51,832 bases of DNA. It comes from Gordonia otitidis NBRC 100426. Lineage in GTDB: Bacteria; Actinomycetota; Actinomycetes; Mycobacteriales; Mycobacteriaceae. Numbering within the stretch: the first letter of the stretch is position 1; each line of letters begins with the position of its first letter. Positions 44,371 to 51,832 of this stretch are shown here, in pieces. The notes below the pieces were generated by a model that was not told the DNA's origin, did not search any database, and worked only from the letters and a program-made list of their open reading frames with translations. The stretch covers positions 1 to 51,832 of the forward strand of contig NZ_BAFB01000093.1 in assembly GCF_000248075.1 (NCBI RefSeq). The letters run 5' to 3'. Both the position numbers and the translations under genes were made by a program.

Positions 44371-45603
44371 ATGCGCATCCTGCACACCTCCGATTGGCAC
44401 CTCGGTCGCACGTTTCACGGCATTGATCTGCTCGGCGACCAGCGGCAGACGCTTGTTCAGTTGGCAGCGATCGTCGCGGAGGAGTCCGTCGACGTCGTGG
44501 TGGTCGCGGGCGACGTGTACGACCGGTCGGTGCCGTCTGCCGACGCCGTGCGTGTGTATGACGAGGGACTCGCGGCGATTGCAGCGGCGGGGGCAGCCAT
44601 CGTCGTGACGTCGGGCAACCACGATTCCCCGACCCGACTCGGCGTCGGATCTGCCTTTGCCGCAGCTGGCGGACTACATCTGCGGACATCTGTCGATGCC
44701 ATAGACGATCCGGTGATCCTCTCCGACGAGTACGGGGACGTGGCGATCTACGGCATTCCGTACCTCGAACCCGAGGTCAGTCGAGTGGCCCTCGGTGTCC
44801 CCGACGCTCGGGGCCACCAGGATGTTCTGACCGCGGCGATGGACCGCATTCGCGGCGATCTCGCCTCTCGCAACGCACGTTCGGTCGTCGCTGCACACGC
44901 ATTCGTCGTCGGGGGCGAGGCAACCGGTACTGAGCGATCCATCAGCGTCGGTGGTGTGGAAACCGTTGCCGCCGAGACCTTCTCCGGTATCGACTACGTT
45001 GCTCTCGGTCACCTGCATTCACCGCAGGAGATCACGCCGGCCGTGCGCTACAGCGGGTCGTTCCTGCCGTACTCGTTCGGCGAGCGCACGCACCGCAAGG
45101 CGGTGTGGCTCGTCGACCTTGGCGCCGACGGAGTCACCGAGGTGCGACGCCACGACATTCAGGAGGTGCGCGGCCTCAGCTCGCTCACGGGAACACTCGA
45201 CGAACTGTTGACGTCCACCGATCATGCAGGCGCAGAGGAGCACTACGTCGAGGCGACGTTGACCGATGCGACACGCCCGGTCGACGCGATGCGTCGACTC
45301 CGCGAACGCTTCCCACATGCCGTGCACGTCCAGTGGCAGCGTCCCGACGCAGCAACAGAACTCGACTATCACTCGCGGGTGCACGGGCGAACCGATGCAC
45401 AGATCATCCGCTCCTTCGTCACTGATGTCCGTGACGAACCCACGGCTGCGGAGTGTGCGCTCCTCGATGCCGCGTTGCGGGCCGTCGTCGGTGAGCCGGA
45501 GCATGTTGCTGCGGCGGGGCAGGTCGACGAGTCGCGCGGGGCCGAGAAGACAGCAGAGTCGCTGACGCTGTTCGAGATTGACACCATGGCTGAGACGGCA
45601 TGA
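44371..45603 (+). CDS. sbcD: Exonuclease subunit SbcD (Mre11-like)
   Basis: Nuclease subunit of the SbcCD complex, which opens DNA hairpins and protein-blocked ends. The 410-residue product starts MRILHTSDWHLGR, and the phosphoesterase blocks follow in order: VVVAGDVYDRS, VVTSGNHDSPTRLG, VAAHAFVVGG and ALGHLHSPQ. The capping and C-terminal domains follow. The ATG at 44371 begins exactly at the conserved first strand; an upstream in-frame GTG at 44347 is less likely. Its ATGA stop/start overlap with sbcC shows co-translation. Confidence 0.93.
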   Translation: MRILHTSDWHLGRTFHGIDLLGDQRQTLVQLAAIVAEESVDVVVVAGDVYDRSVPSADAVRVYDEGLAAIAAAGAAIVVTSGNHDSPTRLGVGSAFAAAGGLHLRTSVDAIDDPVILSDEYGDVAIYGIPYLEPEVSRVALGVPDARGHQDVLTAAMDRIRGDLASRNARSVVAAHAFVVGGEATGTERSISVGGVETVAAETFSGIDYVALGHLHSPQEITPAVRYSGSFLPYSFGERTHRKAVWLVDLGADGVTEVRRHDIQEVRGLSSLTGTLDELLTSTDHAGAEEHYVEATLTDATRPVDAMRRLRERFPHAVHVQWQRPDAATELDYHSRVHGRTDAQIIRSFVTDVRDEPTAAECALLDAALRAVVGEPEHVAAAGQVDESRGAEKTAESLTLFEIDTMAETA

Positions 45604-48569
45604 GACTTCATCGCCTCCGCATGTGTGCGTTCGGTCCATTCGCCGACGACGTCACCGTCGACTTCGACGCCCTCGCCGAGGACGGGCTGTTCCTCTTGCA
45701 CGGGCAGACCGGTGCGGGGAAGACGACGATTCTCGACGCCGTTGCGTTCGCTTTGTTCGGTCGGGTGCCGGGAGCGCGTCACGACGCCAAGCGACTGCAC
45801 TCCGATCATGCGTCGGCGCAACAGGTTCCGGAGGTGGAGCTCGAAGCGACCATCAGCGGACGCAGGCTGCGCATCGTGCGATCCCCGGAGTATCACCGCC
45901 CGAAGAAGCGGGGGACAGGCACCACCAAGGTGCAGGCCAAGGCCACCCTCGACTGGATCGACGGGTCAGGCGTACCGCTCACGCGGCTACCCGAGATCGG
46001 CGAGGTGATCGCCAGTCTCCTCGGTATGAGTGCCGAGCAGTTCTTCCAAGTGGTGTTGCTGCCGCAGGGCGATTTCTCCCGGTTCCTGCGCGCTGCCAAC
46101 GAGGATCGAGAAGCCCTGTTACAACGCCTGTTCGACACCGAGCGCTTCGGCGACGTCGAGGAATGGTTGCGCGACCACGCGCGTGCGGGCAATGCAGCGC
46201 TCGACGAGAAGGAGGCCACGCTCGGTCGGATCGCGGCCCAGGTCGCGGCGCTGGCCGAGACGGAAACGCCCGTCGAGCCCGATATGGATTGGGCCCAGGG
46301 ATGTCTCGACGCCGCACGCGAGTCACATGAGCGCGAGGTCCTCCGACTGTCGTCGGTTCGAGCCGAACTCGAGCGAGCGCAAGACACATACGATCGGGGA
46401 ACGAGTCTCATGCGCGACCGGCAGAGAGGACTCGCTGCCCGGTCGAAGATCGATCAACTCGAGGCTGCGAGCGCTGAGCTCCACCGTGCCGAGACCGATC
46501 TCGCGGCTGCACGACGCGCAGCTCCGGTGGTGCCGTTGATGGTCGATCATCGTGATGCTCTCGAAGCGCTCGAGCGGTCCCTCGCACGCTGTGCCGGGTC
46601 AGAATCGGCGTTGTTTGCATTACCGGAAGCTGTTGCGCTGCACGGGTGCACAGACGGCGAGCTCGAGGGGGCGGCCGACACCTGGGCGGCGGAATCGGTC
46701 CGCCTCGAACCGCTGGCGCGCAGAGTTGACGAACGCCCGACCATCGTTGCCGACATAGCCGCCGTCGAACGGGAGATCGCGACCGCGACTGCCCGTGTGG
46801 ACGACATCGACGCCGCGCTGACAGCGATGCCCGCGCGCAAAGCCGGTGCGATCGACGCGTTGGGTGCTGCTCGCGACCAGCGCGCACAGCTCGAGATGTT
46901 GCGTGGCAGAGTGGAGAAGGTCGAGACGGTCGACCTTGCGCTCGGCCAGCGCGAAGAACTCACGCAGACGATCGAGCGCGCCGAGCGTCGACTTCACGAC
47001 GCCCGCGAGGCGCACAACGACGCTCGCTCGCATCTGCTCGACCTCCGCGAGCGTCGACTCACCGGCATGGCCGCGGAACTGGCATCACAACTCGTCGACG
47101 GCGAGCCTTGCGTCGTGTGTGGGTCGTCGCTTCATCCGGCGCCGACGACTGCAAGCCCCGAGGCTCGTGTCAGCGACGTCGATGAGCGCGCAGCGTCCGA
47201 GATCGAGCAACGCGCGGCCGACGACGTGGCGGCAACGCGGTCGTCGCTCGGTACCTATCTCGAGCGCAGGGCGAATCTCGACAGCATTATCGGCGGTGCG
47301 AGCCGCGAAGGAATCGCTGCCGAACGAGCAGACGCTGCAGCGCGTCTCGCGACAGCCGAACGGGTTGCAGGCTCTATCGACGATCTGCAGCGCGAGGTCG
47401 ACGATCTCGACGCCCAAGCCCAGCGGCTGACCGCCGAGCGAGGCGAACAGCAGTCCGCCCGTGCGTCGGCGTCGACGCGGCTCGACGCACTGCGCGCCGA
47501 GCTGACGTCGCTCGACGACGAGGTCGCACAGGCGACCGGAGGTCGGGTCAGCGTCGCCGCACGGCGTGAGGAACTAGCCGAGGTGTGTCGCGCCACAACC
47601 TCGGTACGAGACGACCGCGCCGAGGTCATCCGATCACGTGAGCGTCTCGAGCGCACAGCCCGACGCCTTGCGGAGGCGTGCGCGGATGCCGGATTGGTCG
47701 ACGAAGAAGCGGTCCGCGCCGCTATGGCGACTCCCGAACAGATGGAGATCTGGGAGTCGTCACTGCGGCGCGCGCACGGCTTGCGCAGTGAGGCGCAGGC
47801 AACGCTGGATGACGACGACGTCCGCGCAGCACTTGCCGCCGAACCCGTTGACGTCGATGCGCTGGCTGCGGCTGTTGACAACGCTCGTCAACGCCATGAC
47901 ACCGCGGCGGGTGCCGAGGCCGTGGCCGGGCGTCGTGTGAGCGGATTGGCCGATCACGTCGCCCAGTACTGGGAGGCGTTGAGCGCCATCGAGCCCGTGA
48001 GAGCCAAACAGCTGGAGCTTCGCGAGCTAGCCGAACTGGTCAGCGGTCGCGGCCAGAATGCGCGGCGCATGACACTGCGCTCCTACGTTCTCGCGGCGCG
48101 CCTCGAAGAGGTACTGGTGGCAGCGTCAGTCCGACTCCGTCAGATGTCCGCGGGGAGATACGAATTCGCACACACCGACGCAGGCGGACCACGCGGTCGG
48201 CGCGGTGGCCTCGGCATCGAGGTGCGCGACGAGTACACCGGCGCGACTCGCGCGGCGACAACCCTGTCCGGCGGCGAGACATTCTTTGCCTCCCTCGCGC
48301 TGGCACTCGGCCTCGCTGATGTGGTGTCCGCGGAATCGGGTGGACGAGTGCTCGACACCATGTTCATCGACGAGGGATTCGGCACCCTCGATCCGGAGTC
48401 GCTCGATCTGGTCATGGGTGTCCTTGACGAATTGCGTTCCGGTGGAAGGGTTGTCGGCGTGGTCAGTCACGTCGACGAGTTGCGTGCGCGGATACCGTCA
48501 CAGCTGCAGGTGCTGCGTGGTGAGGCGGGTTCGTCTGTGAAGGTCCGCACGCTCGCCGCGTCAGGCTGA
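45600..48569 (+). CDS. sbcC: Exonuclease subunit SbcC (Rad50-like)
   Basis: SMC-like ATPase of the SbcCD nuclease, 989 residues. The N-terminal lobe has Walker A LLHGQTGAGKTTILDAV (about residue 36) and the Q-loop region VVLLPQGDFSRFL. Two long Arg/Glu/Ala-rich coiled coils flank a zinc hook at EPCVVCGSSLHP (near residue 502), where dimer arms join through zinc. The C-terminal lobe has signature TLSGGETFFASLALALGLADVV and Walker B DTMFIDEGFGTLD. It overlaps sbcD by four bases and converges with the HelD-like gene 28 bases downstream. Confidence 0.94.
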   Translation: MRLHRLRMCAFGPFADDVTVDFDALAEDGLFLLHGQTGAGKTTILDAVAFALFGRVPGARHDAKRLHSDHASAQQVPEVELEATISGRRLRIVRSPEYHRPKKRGTGTTKVQAKATLDWIDGSGVPLTRLPEIGEVIASLLGMSAEQFFQVVLLPQGDFSRFLRAANEDREALLQRLFDTERFGDVEEWLRDHARAGNAALDEKEATLGRIAAQVAALAETETPVEPDMDWAQGCLDAARESHEREVLRLSSVRAELERAQDTYDRGTSLMRDRQRGLAARSKIDQLEAASAELHRAETDLAAARRAAPVVPLMVDHRDALEALERSLARCAGSESALFALPEAVALHGCTDGELEGAADTWAAESVRLEPLARRVDERPTIVADIAAVEREIATATARVDDIDAALTAMPARKAGAIDALGAARDQRAQLEMLRGRVEKVETVDLALGQREELTQTIERAERRLHDAREAHNDARSHLLDLRERRLTGMAAELASQLVDGEPCVVCGSSLHPAPTTASPEARVSDVDERAASEIEQRAADDVAATRSSLGTYLERRANLDSIIGGASREGIAAERADAAARLATAERVAGSIDDLQREVDDLDAQAQRLTAERGEQQSARASASTRLDALRAELTSLDDEVAQATGGRVSVAARREELAEVCRATTSVRDDRAEVIRSRERLERTARRLAEACADAGLVDEEAVRAAMATPEQMEIWESSLRRAHGLRSEAQATLDDDDVRAALAAEPVDVDALAAAVDNARQRHDTAAGAEAVAGRRVSGLADHVAQYWEALSAIEPVRAKQLELRELAELVSGRGQNARRMTLRSYVLAARLEEVLVAASVRLRQMSAGRYEFAHTDAGGPRGRRGGLGIEVRDEYTGATRAATTLSGGETFFASLALALGLADVVSAESGGRVLDTMFIDEGFGTLDPESLDLVMGVLDELRSGGRVVGVVSHVDELRARIPSQLQVLRGEAGSSVKVRTLAASG

Positions 48570-48597
48570 CCAGTCGCGCGATTCAGCTATGCGCTCG

Positions 48598-50718
48598 TCA
48601 CTCGGTGCGGATGACCGTGATCAGTCGCTTCGTGGCTCGCGTCTGTGCCACGTACAGATCTCTCAGCCCAGCCGCGCCGGCGGATTCGATCTCGTCGGGT
48701 GCCACGACGATGACAGTGTCGAACTCCAAGCCCCTGGCTTCTGCTGCGGGAATGACGAGCACGTCGGGGCCGACACGACTCGACTGCCTGGCGTTCGTGT
48801 CTCGTAGGCGGGTCTCACGGCCGTCAGCGCCCAGCACTGCGGCCCGCCCTGACGCGGCGATGATGCCGATCAGTTCGCCGGGATGGTCGCGTCGTAGCTC
48901 GGCGATGAGCGTGCCGATGGTGGCATCGACGGTGTGATCGGAAGCTGTGACGACGATCGGCTGGTCTCCATGGCGGAGCGAGCGCGAAAGCCGTTGGCTG
49001 GGCGCGATCCGACTCAGTAGTGGGGCGGTGGCGTCGAGAATCTCGGCGGTTGTGCGGTAGTTGATGGTCAGGGTGTGATGGACGAAACGGTCGGCGACGA
49101 ACGGGTCGAGAGCGTCAGCCCACGCTGTGATCGTGGTGGCCGGTCCCGCCTGGGCGAGATCTCCGACTACGGTCATCGACCGGTTGGGGCAGCGGCGCAT
49201 CAGCATGCGCCACTGCATCTCGGACAGCTGCTGTGCCTCGTCCACGACGATATGCCCGTAAACGGTGTCCGGTGGGCCGTCGAGAAGCGTGTGGAGCTCG
49301 TCGAGTAGCGCGAGATCGGCGACAGTCCAACCTGATTGGGATTCAGACATGGCCGAGTGGATGGCTTCGTCTGACAGTTCGGGAAGTAGTCGGCGTAGGG
49401 CAACGTCGTCTCGAAGGGCGGTCTGGAGAACCTCGTTCGGCTGAAGACGGGGCCAGACGCGATCGACGCTCGCGCGGATAACTTCATCCTCGAGGAGGTC
49501 GTCGCGAATTCGGTCCCAGTCGATCTCATCCAATCCCGAAGACTCTGCGGCATCGGGTGAGTCGCGGTACTCGCCGGCGAACATGCGATCGAGATCGATG
49601 CCGAACGCTTCCTTGATCTCGGCTTCGAAGTCGGAGATCTCCTGCACAGTCTGTCGTTCCAGTTCGGTGACGACGTCGTCGACGATGTACTCGATGAAGG
49701 CTTCTCTCGCGGGGTTGTGTCCGACCCCTCCTTGGAGAGCCCGGCGTCGAGCATCGTCGACGCGATCTGCCTCGACGACGATGGTGCCGTGCCCGGTGTG
49801 CAACCGCAACGACCTCCCGTGCGGCTGCAGTGCCCGGACGACCTCCTCGAGTGTCGCGGCACATGATGCGCGCCCCTTGGCGCGTGCGATGTCGTCGGAT
49901 TCGAGACGATCGGGTTGGACGTCGACGAGATCGGCTGCCGTGGCCATGGCGACGTCGTTCTCTCCCAGAGAGGGCAACACGTCCGAGATGTAGGACAAGA
50001 ACCGAGCGTTGGGACCGAAGATCAGCACGCCGCGGTCGGCGATCGACGGAAATGCGTACAGCACGTAAGCGGCGCGGTGGAGTGCGACGATCGTCTTTCC
50101 TGTCCCGGGACCGCCGTCGACGACGACGATTCCGCGATGCTGCGACCTGACGATCTGATCCTGTTCTGCCTGCAGGGTGGCTGCTGCTTCGTGCATGCGA
50201 CCCGATCGCGCACCGGTCAGCGCTGCGGTGAGTGGTGCATCGCCGACGATGTCGTTCTCGGTCTGGGTGGTGCCATCCAAAATCTCATCGGTGACATCGA
50301 CGACCGTACGACCGTCGAGGCGCAGATGGCGTCGGCGTCGCACTCCCAGTGGTGATCTCGTCGTCGCTTCGTAGAAGGGTCGAGCGGCCTCGGCGCGCCA
50401 GTCGACGAGCAGTGTGCTGCCTTCCGCCGACTGCAGACCTACCCGCCCGACATGCAGATACGCGCCGTCATCGGTCATGTCGATACGTCCGAAGCACAAT
50501 GATCGCTCTGCGCGTCGACGTCGTTGTAACCCGGCGTCGATTCGGTGGAGCTCGGCATCTCTGGCTACGCGCATCTCGGGCTCGTCCGCCCCAGATGTCA
50601 GGGTGCGTGCTCGGGCGGCGAGGATCTCGTTCTGCTCGGCGTCAAGACGGTCGTACATTTCATCAATCGCCAGCTGTTCATTTGCGACCTGCAGTGCTCT
50701 TGTCTGATCTGTATTCAC
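48598..50718 (-). CDS. HelD-like superfamily 1 helicase
   Basis: A 706-residue UvrD-like superfamily 1 ATPase of the HelD type, which removes stalled RNA polymerase; some actinobacterial members (HelR) give rifamycin tolerance. The N-terminal long helical arm (QVANEQLAIDEMYDRLDAEQNEI) is the part that enters the polymerase channel in HelD. Motif I is VVVDGGPGTGKTIVALHRAAYVLY, motif II HIVVDEAQQLSEMQW, and later NYRTTAEIL (motif IV region) and VLVIPAAEARGLEFDTVIVV (motif V). The GTG at 50718 (product MNTDQTRALQ) is chosen over the frame start at 50847. I see no rifamycin-associated promoter element upstream, so a HelR role is unproven. Confidence 0.85.
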   Translation of the reverse strand: MNTDQTRALQVANEQLAIDEMYDRLDAEQNEILAARARTLTSGADEPEMRVARDAELHRIDAGLQRRRRAERSLCFGRIDMTDDGAYLHVGRVGLQSAEGSTLLVDWRAEAARPFYEATTRSPLGVRRRRHLRLDGRTVVDVTDEILDGTTQTENDIVGDAPLTAALTGARSGRMHEAAATLQAEQDQIVRSQHRGIVVVDGGPGTGKTIVALHRAAYVLYAFPSIADRGVLIFGPNARFLSYISDVLPSLGENDVAMATAADLVDVQPDRLESDDIARAKGRASCAATLEEVVRALQPHGRSLRLHTGHGTIVVEADRVDDARRRALQGGVGHNPAREAFIEYIVDDVVTELERQTVQEISDFEAEIKEAFGIDLDRMFAGEYRDSPDAAESSGLDEIDWDRIRDDLLEDEVIRASVDRVWPRLQPNEVLQTALRDDVALRRLLPELSDEAIHSAMSESQSGWTVADLALLDELHTLLDGPPDTVYGHIVVDEAQQLSEMQWRMLMRRCPNRSMTVVGDLAQAGPATTITAWADALDPFVADRFVHHTLTINYRTTAEILDATAPLLSRIAPSQRLSRSLRHGDQPIVVTASDHTVDATIGTLIAELRRDHPGELIGIIAASGRAAVLGADGRETRLRDTNARQSSRVGPDVLVIPAAEARGLEFDTVIVVAPDEIESAGAAGLRDLYVAQTRATKRLITVIRTE

Positions 50719-50926
50719 CAGTGGGGCTGCTCTCTTTGGTCGGTGATGTGGCGTCCACTGTGGAGGTAGAACTCCGATATAGCAACGTTGACTTTCACTG
50801 AAAACTTTGGCCTCACAGAGGTTTATCCGCAGATGTGTTCTGTGCATCTGGGATGGCCATTCTTGTCGGTGTCCGCCCGTAGTATGGGTACAAACGTTCG
50901 ATCCGGTGGTTCGGAGGGGGTGTCGG
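50719..50926. promoter_or_regulatory. Divergent promoter region of helD-like and DUF222 genes
   Basis: This 208-bp gap separates two divergent genes and must carry both promoters. Visible elements are TTGACT (50788-50793), a dyad CAGATG-N9-CATCTG (50830-50850) and TAGTAT (50880-50885), a possible -10 for the DUF222 gene. None is well enough spaced to be called a firm promoter. Confidence 0.3.
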
Positions 50927-51832
50927 GTGTCGATCGAGTCAGTTGGCCGAGGAGCCGATTCGGCTGCGGGAGGTGATGATTCGGGACGATTCGATTCGAC
51001 GTCCGGTGCTGTTCAGTCGGATTGGGCAACGGGCGTGCCGCTCGGGTTGTTGGGTGGTGTCGATCCCGCTGCTCCCGAGGGTTCGGACACGGTTGCGGTG
51101 CTGGAGGGTTTGACCCGATTGCGGTGTGGTGAGGCGTTTGTGGCGTGGGCGCGGTATCAGTCGATCGGCGTGCTCTATGACCGGCTGGTTGTCGAGCGTG
51201 CTGCGTCTGATGGGTTGATCGTCGACGGCTTCTCGGATGCGGCGGCACGCATCTCAGGGGTCTTCGCGGTGTCACGTTCGCAGGCGGAACGCATGATCGA
51301 CGAGGCGATCGTGCTGCGTGATGATCTGCCGCAGGTGTTCGGTTGTCTGCGGGAGGGGATCGTGTCGGTCGAGCAAGCGCGACTGGTGATCTCACGTACC
51401 GATCTGGTGCGTGGGCCGGGCACCCCGCCCGAGGTGGTGGCGGCTGTGGATGAACAGATCGCGACCACCTTGCGGACGCGGCGAGGGTCGTGGAAGCGAC
51501 CTCGCCTGCGGGACATGGTGGATCGGATCGTGTTCCGCCAGGATCCGGATGCGGTGCGTGAACGTCGTGAACGTGCTCTGGACAAGCGCGGGGTGTTCAC
51601 CGACAACTGTGGTGACGGGGTCGGTGAGATCACCGCCGTGATGTCAGCGGAGAACGTGCGGGTAGCGGTCGCAGCGGTACGACGCCTCGCCGACGCGGTA
51701 TGCGGCGGCGATGGGCGGACTCGTCAGCAACGCGCCTCGGATGCGATGTTCGCGCTCTTGAGCGGCTCCCGATTCGAATGCGCCTGCGGCAGTGACGACT
51801 GCACTGCGACGATTCCCGAACCGGGCAGGGGG
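50927..51832 (+). CDS. DUF222 / 13E12-family HNH endonuclease-type protein, partial
   Basis: The frame opens at a GTG with GGAGGGGG (50913-50920) six bases upstream and stays open for 302 codons to the window end, so the C-terminus is missing. After a Ser/Gly/Asp-rich start come RLRCGEAFVAWARYQSIGVLYDRL, an AARISGVFAVSRSQAERMIDEA helix region and VSVEQARLVISRTDLV, the pattern of DUF222, the N-terminal domain of the mycobacterial 13E12 repeat family. Those proteins usually end in an HNH nuclease domain, expected just beyond the edge. Members are multi-copy in actinobacterial genomes and may be mobile, but their function is not established. Confidence 0.82.
   Translation, partial: MSIESVGRGADSAAGGDDSGRFDSTSGAVQSDWATGVPLGLLGGVDPAAPEGSDTVAVLEGLTRLRCGEAFVAWARYQSIGVLYDRLVVERAASDGLIVDGFSDAAARISGVFAVSRSQAERMIDEAIVLRDDLPQVFGCLREGIVSVEQARLVISRTDLVRGPGTPPEVVAAVDEQIATTLRTRRGSWKRPRLRDMVDRIVFRQDPDAVRERRERALDKRGVFTDNCGDGVGEITAVMSAENVRVAVAAVRRLADAVCGGDGRTRQQRASDAMFALLSGSRFECACGSDDCTATIPEPGRG

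Noticed and set aside
50719..50926. Rifamycin-associated promoter element upstream of the HelD-like gene
   Set aside because: The characteristic inverted repeat was not found, so rifamycin induction is not claimed.
1..51832. CRISPR array, tRNA, rRNA or complete insertion sequence
   Set aside because: No regularly spaced repeats, tRNA-like cloverleaf sequence or transposase frame was recognised. A tRNAscan/Infernal run would be decisive for RNA genes.

Overview
The window is a high-GC actinobacterial chromosome segment. Its gene order matches the Mycobacterium tuberculosis Rv1232c to Rv1250 neighbourhood as I remember it: a PRC-barrel/MgtE-type protein, a small stress membrane protein, lpqY-sugA-sugB-sugC, corA, an lpqZ-like lipoprotein, a 276-residue short-chain dehydrogenase, kgd, an Rv1249c-like protein and an MFS drug exporter. 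This points to the Mycobacteriales, and I infer Gordonia or a close relative. The genus is an inference, not a measured match. No rRNA, tRNA, CRISPR array or complete insertion sequence was seen.

Left part (1-16.1 kb). Conserved genes come first: the trehalose importer LpqY-SugABC, a ParB-like/phosphoesterase pair, divergent formamidase and FmdB-like zinc-ribbon genes separated by a palindrome-rich promoter, a suppressor-of-fused protein, CorA, an LpqZ-like betaine-binding-type lipoprotein and an SDR. A Baeyer-Villiger-type monooxygenase and a TetR repressor then diverge from a promoter carrying two tandem copies of a 21-bp operator. A LysR gene follows that has lost its DNA-binding N-terminus.

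Accessory island (about 16.15-29.56 kb). The LysR remnant abuts a 13-kb block lying between the Rv1245c-like and Rv1248c-like genes. It contains three PapA-like condensation-fold acyltransferases (minus strand), a DrrAB-like ABC-2 exporter, a GT2 glycosyltransferase, a GT1 glycosyltransferase on the opposite strand, two tandem paralogous HxxxDG acyltransferases, and a second GT1 glycosyltransferase. Most neighbours touch or overlap. Five acyltransferases, three glycosyltransferases and one exporter, with no PKS, FadD, MmpL or sugar-nucleotide enzymes, suggest assembly and export of a multiply acylated glycolipid from ready-made acyl and sugar donors. I do not recognise it as a described pathway. 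It is the best candidate here for an undescribed system. A perfect 38-bp palindrome, probably a two-way terminator, separates it from kgd.

Right part (29.6-51.8 kb). Kgd is followed upstream by an overlapping gene string on the minus strand: a fused two-half ABC exporter with one degenerate ATP site, an Rv1249c-like protein and an ECM4-type thiol reductase. Next come a GAF-LuxR regulator divergent from a hemerythrin-domain protein, an NTF2-like protein, a PadR-MFS drug-resistance operon in which padR is frameshifted at a G6 tract, sbcD-sbcC, a HelD-like helicase, and the start of a DUF222 (13E12) HNH-family gene cut by the window end.
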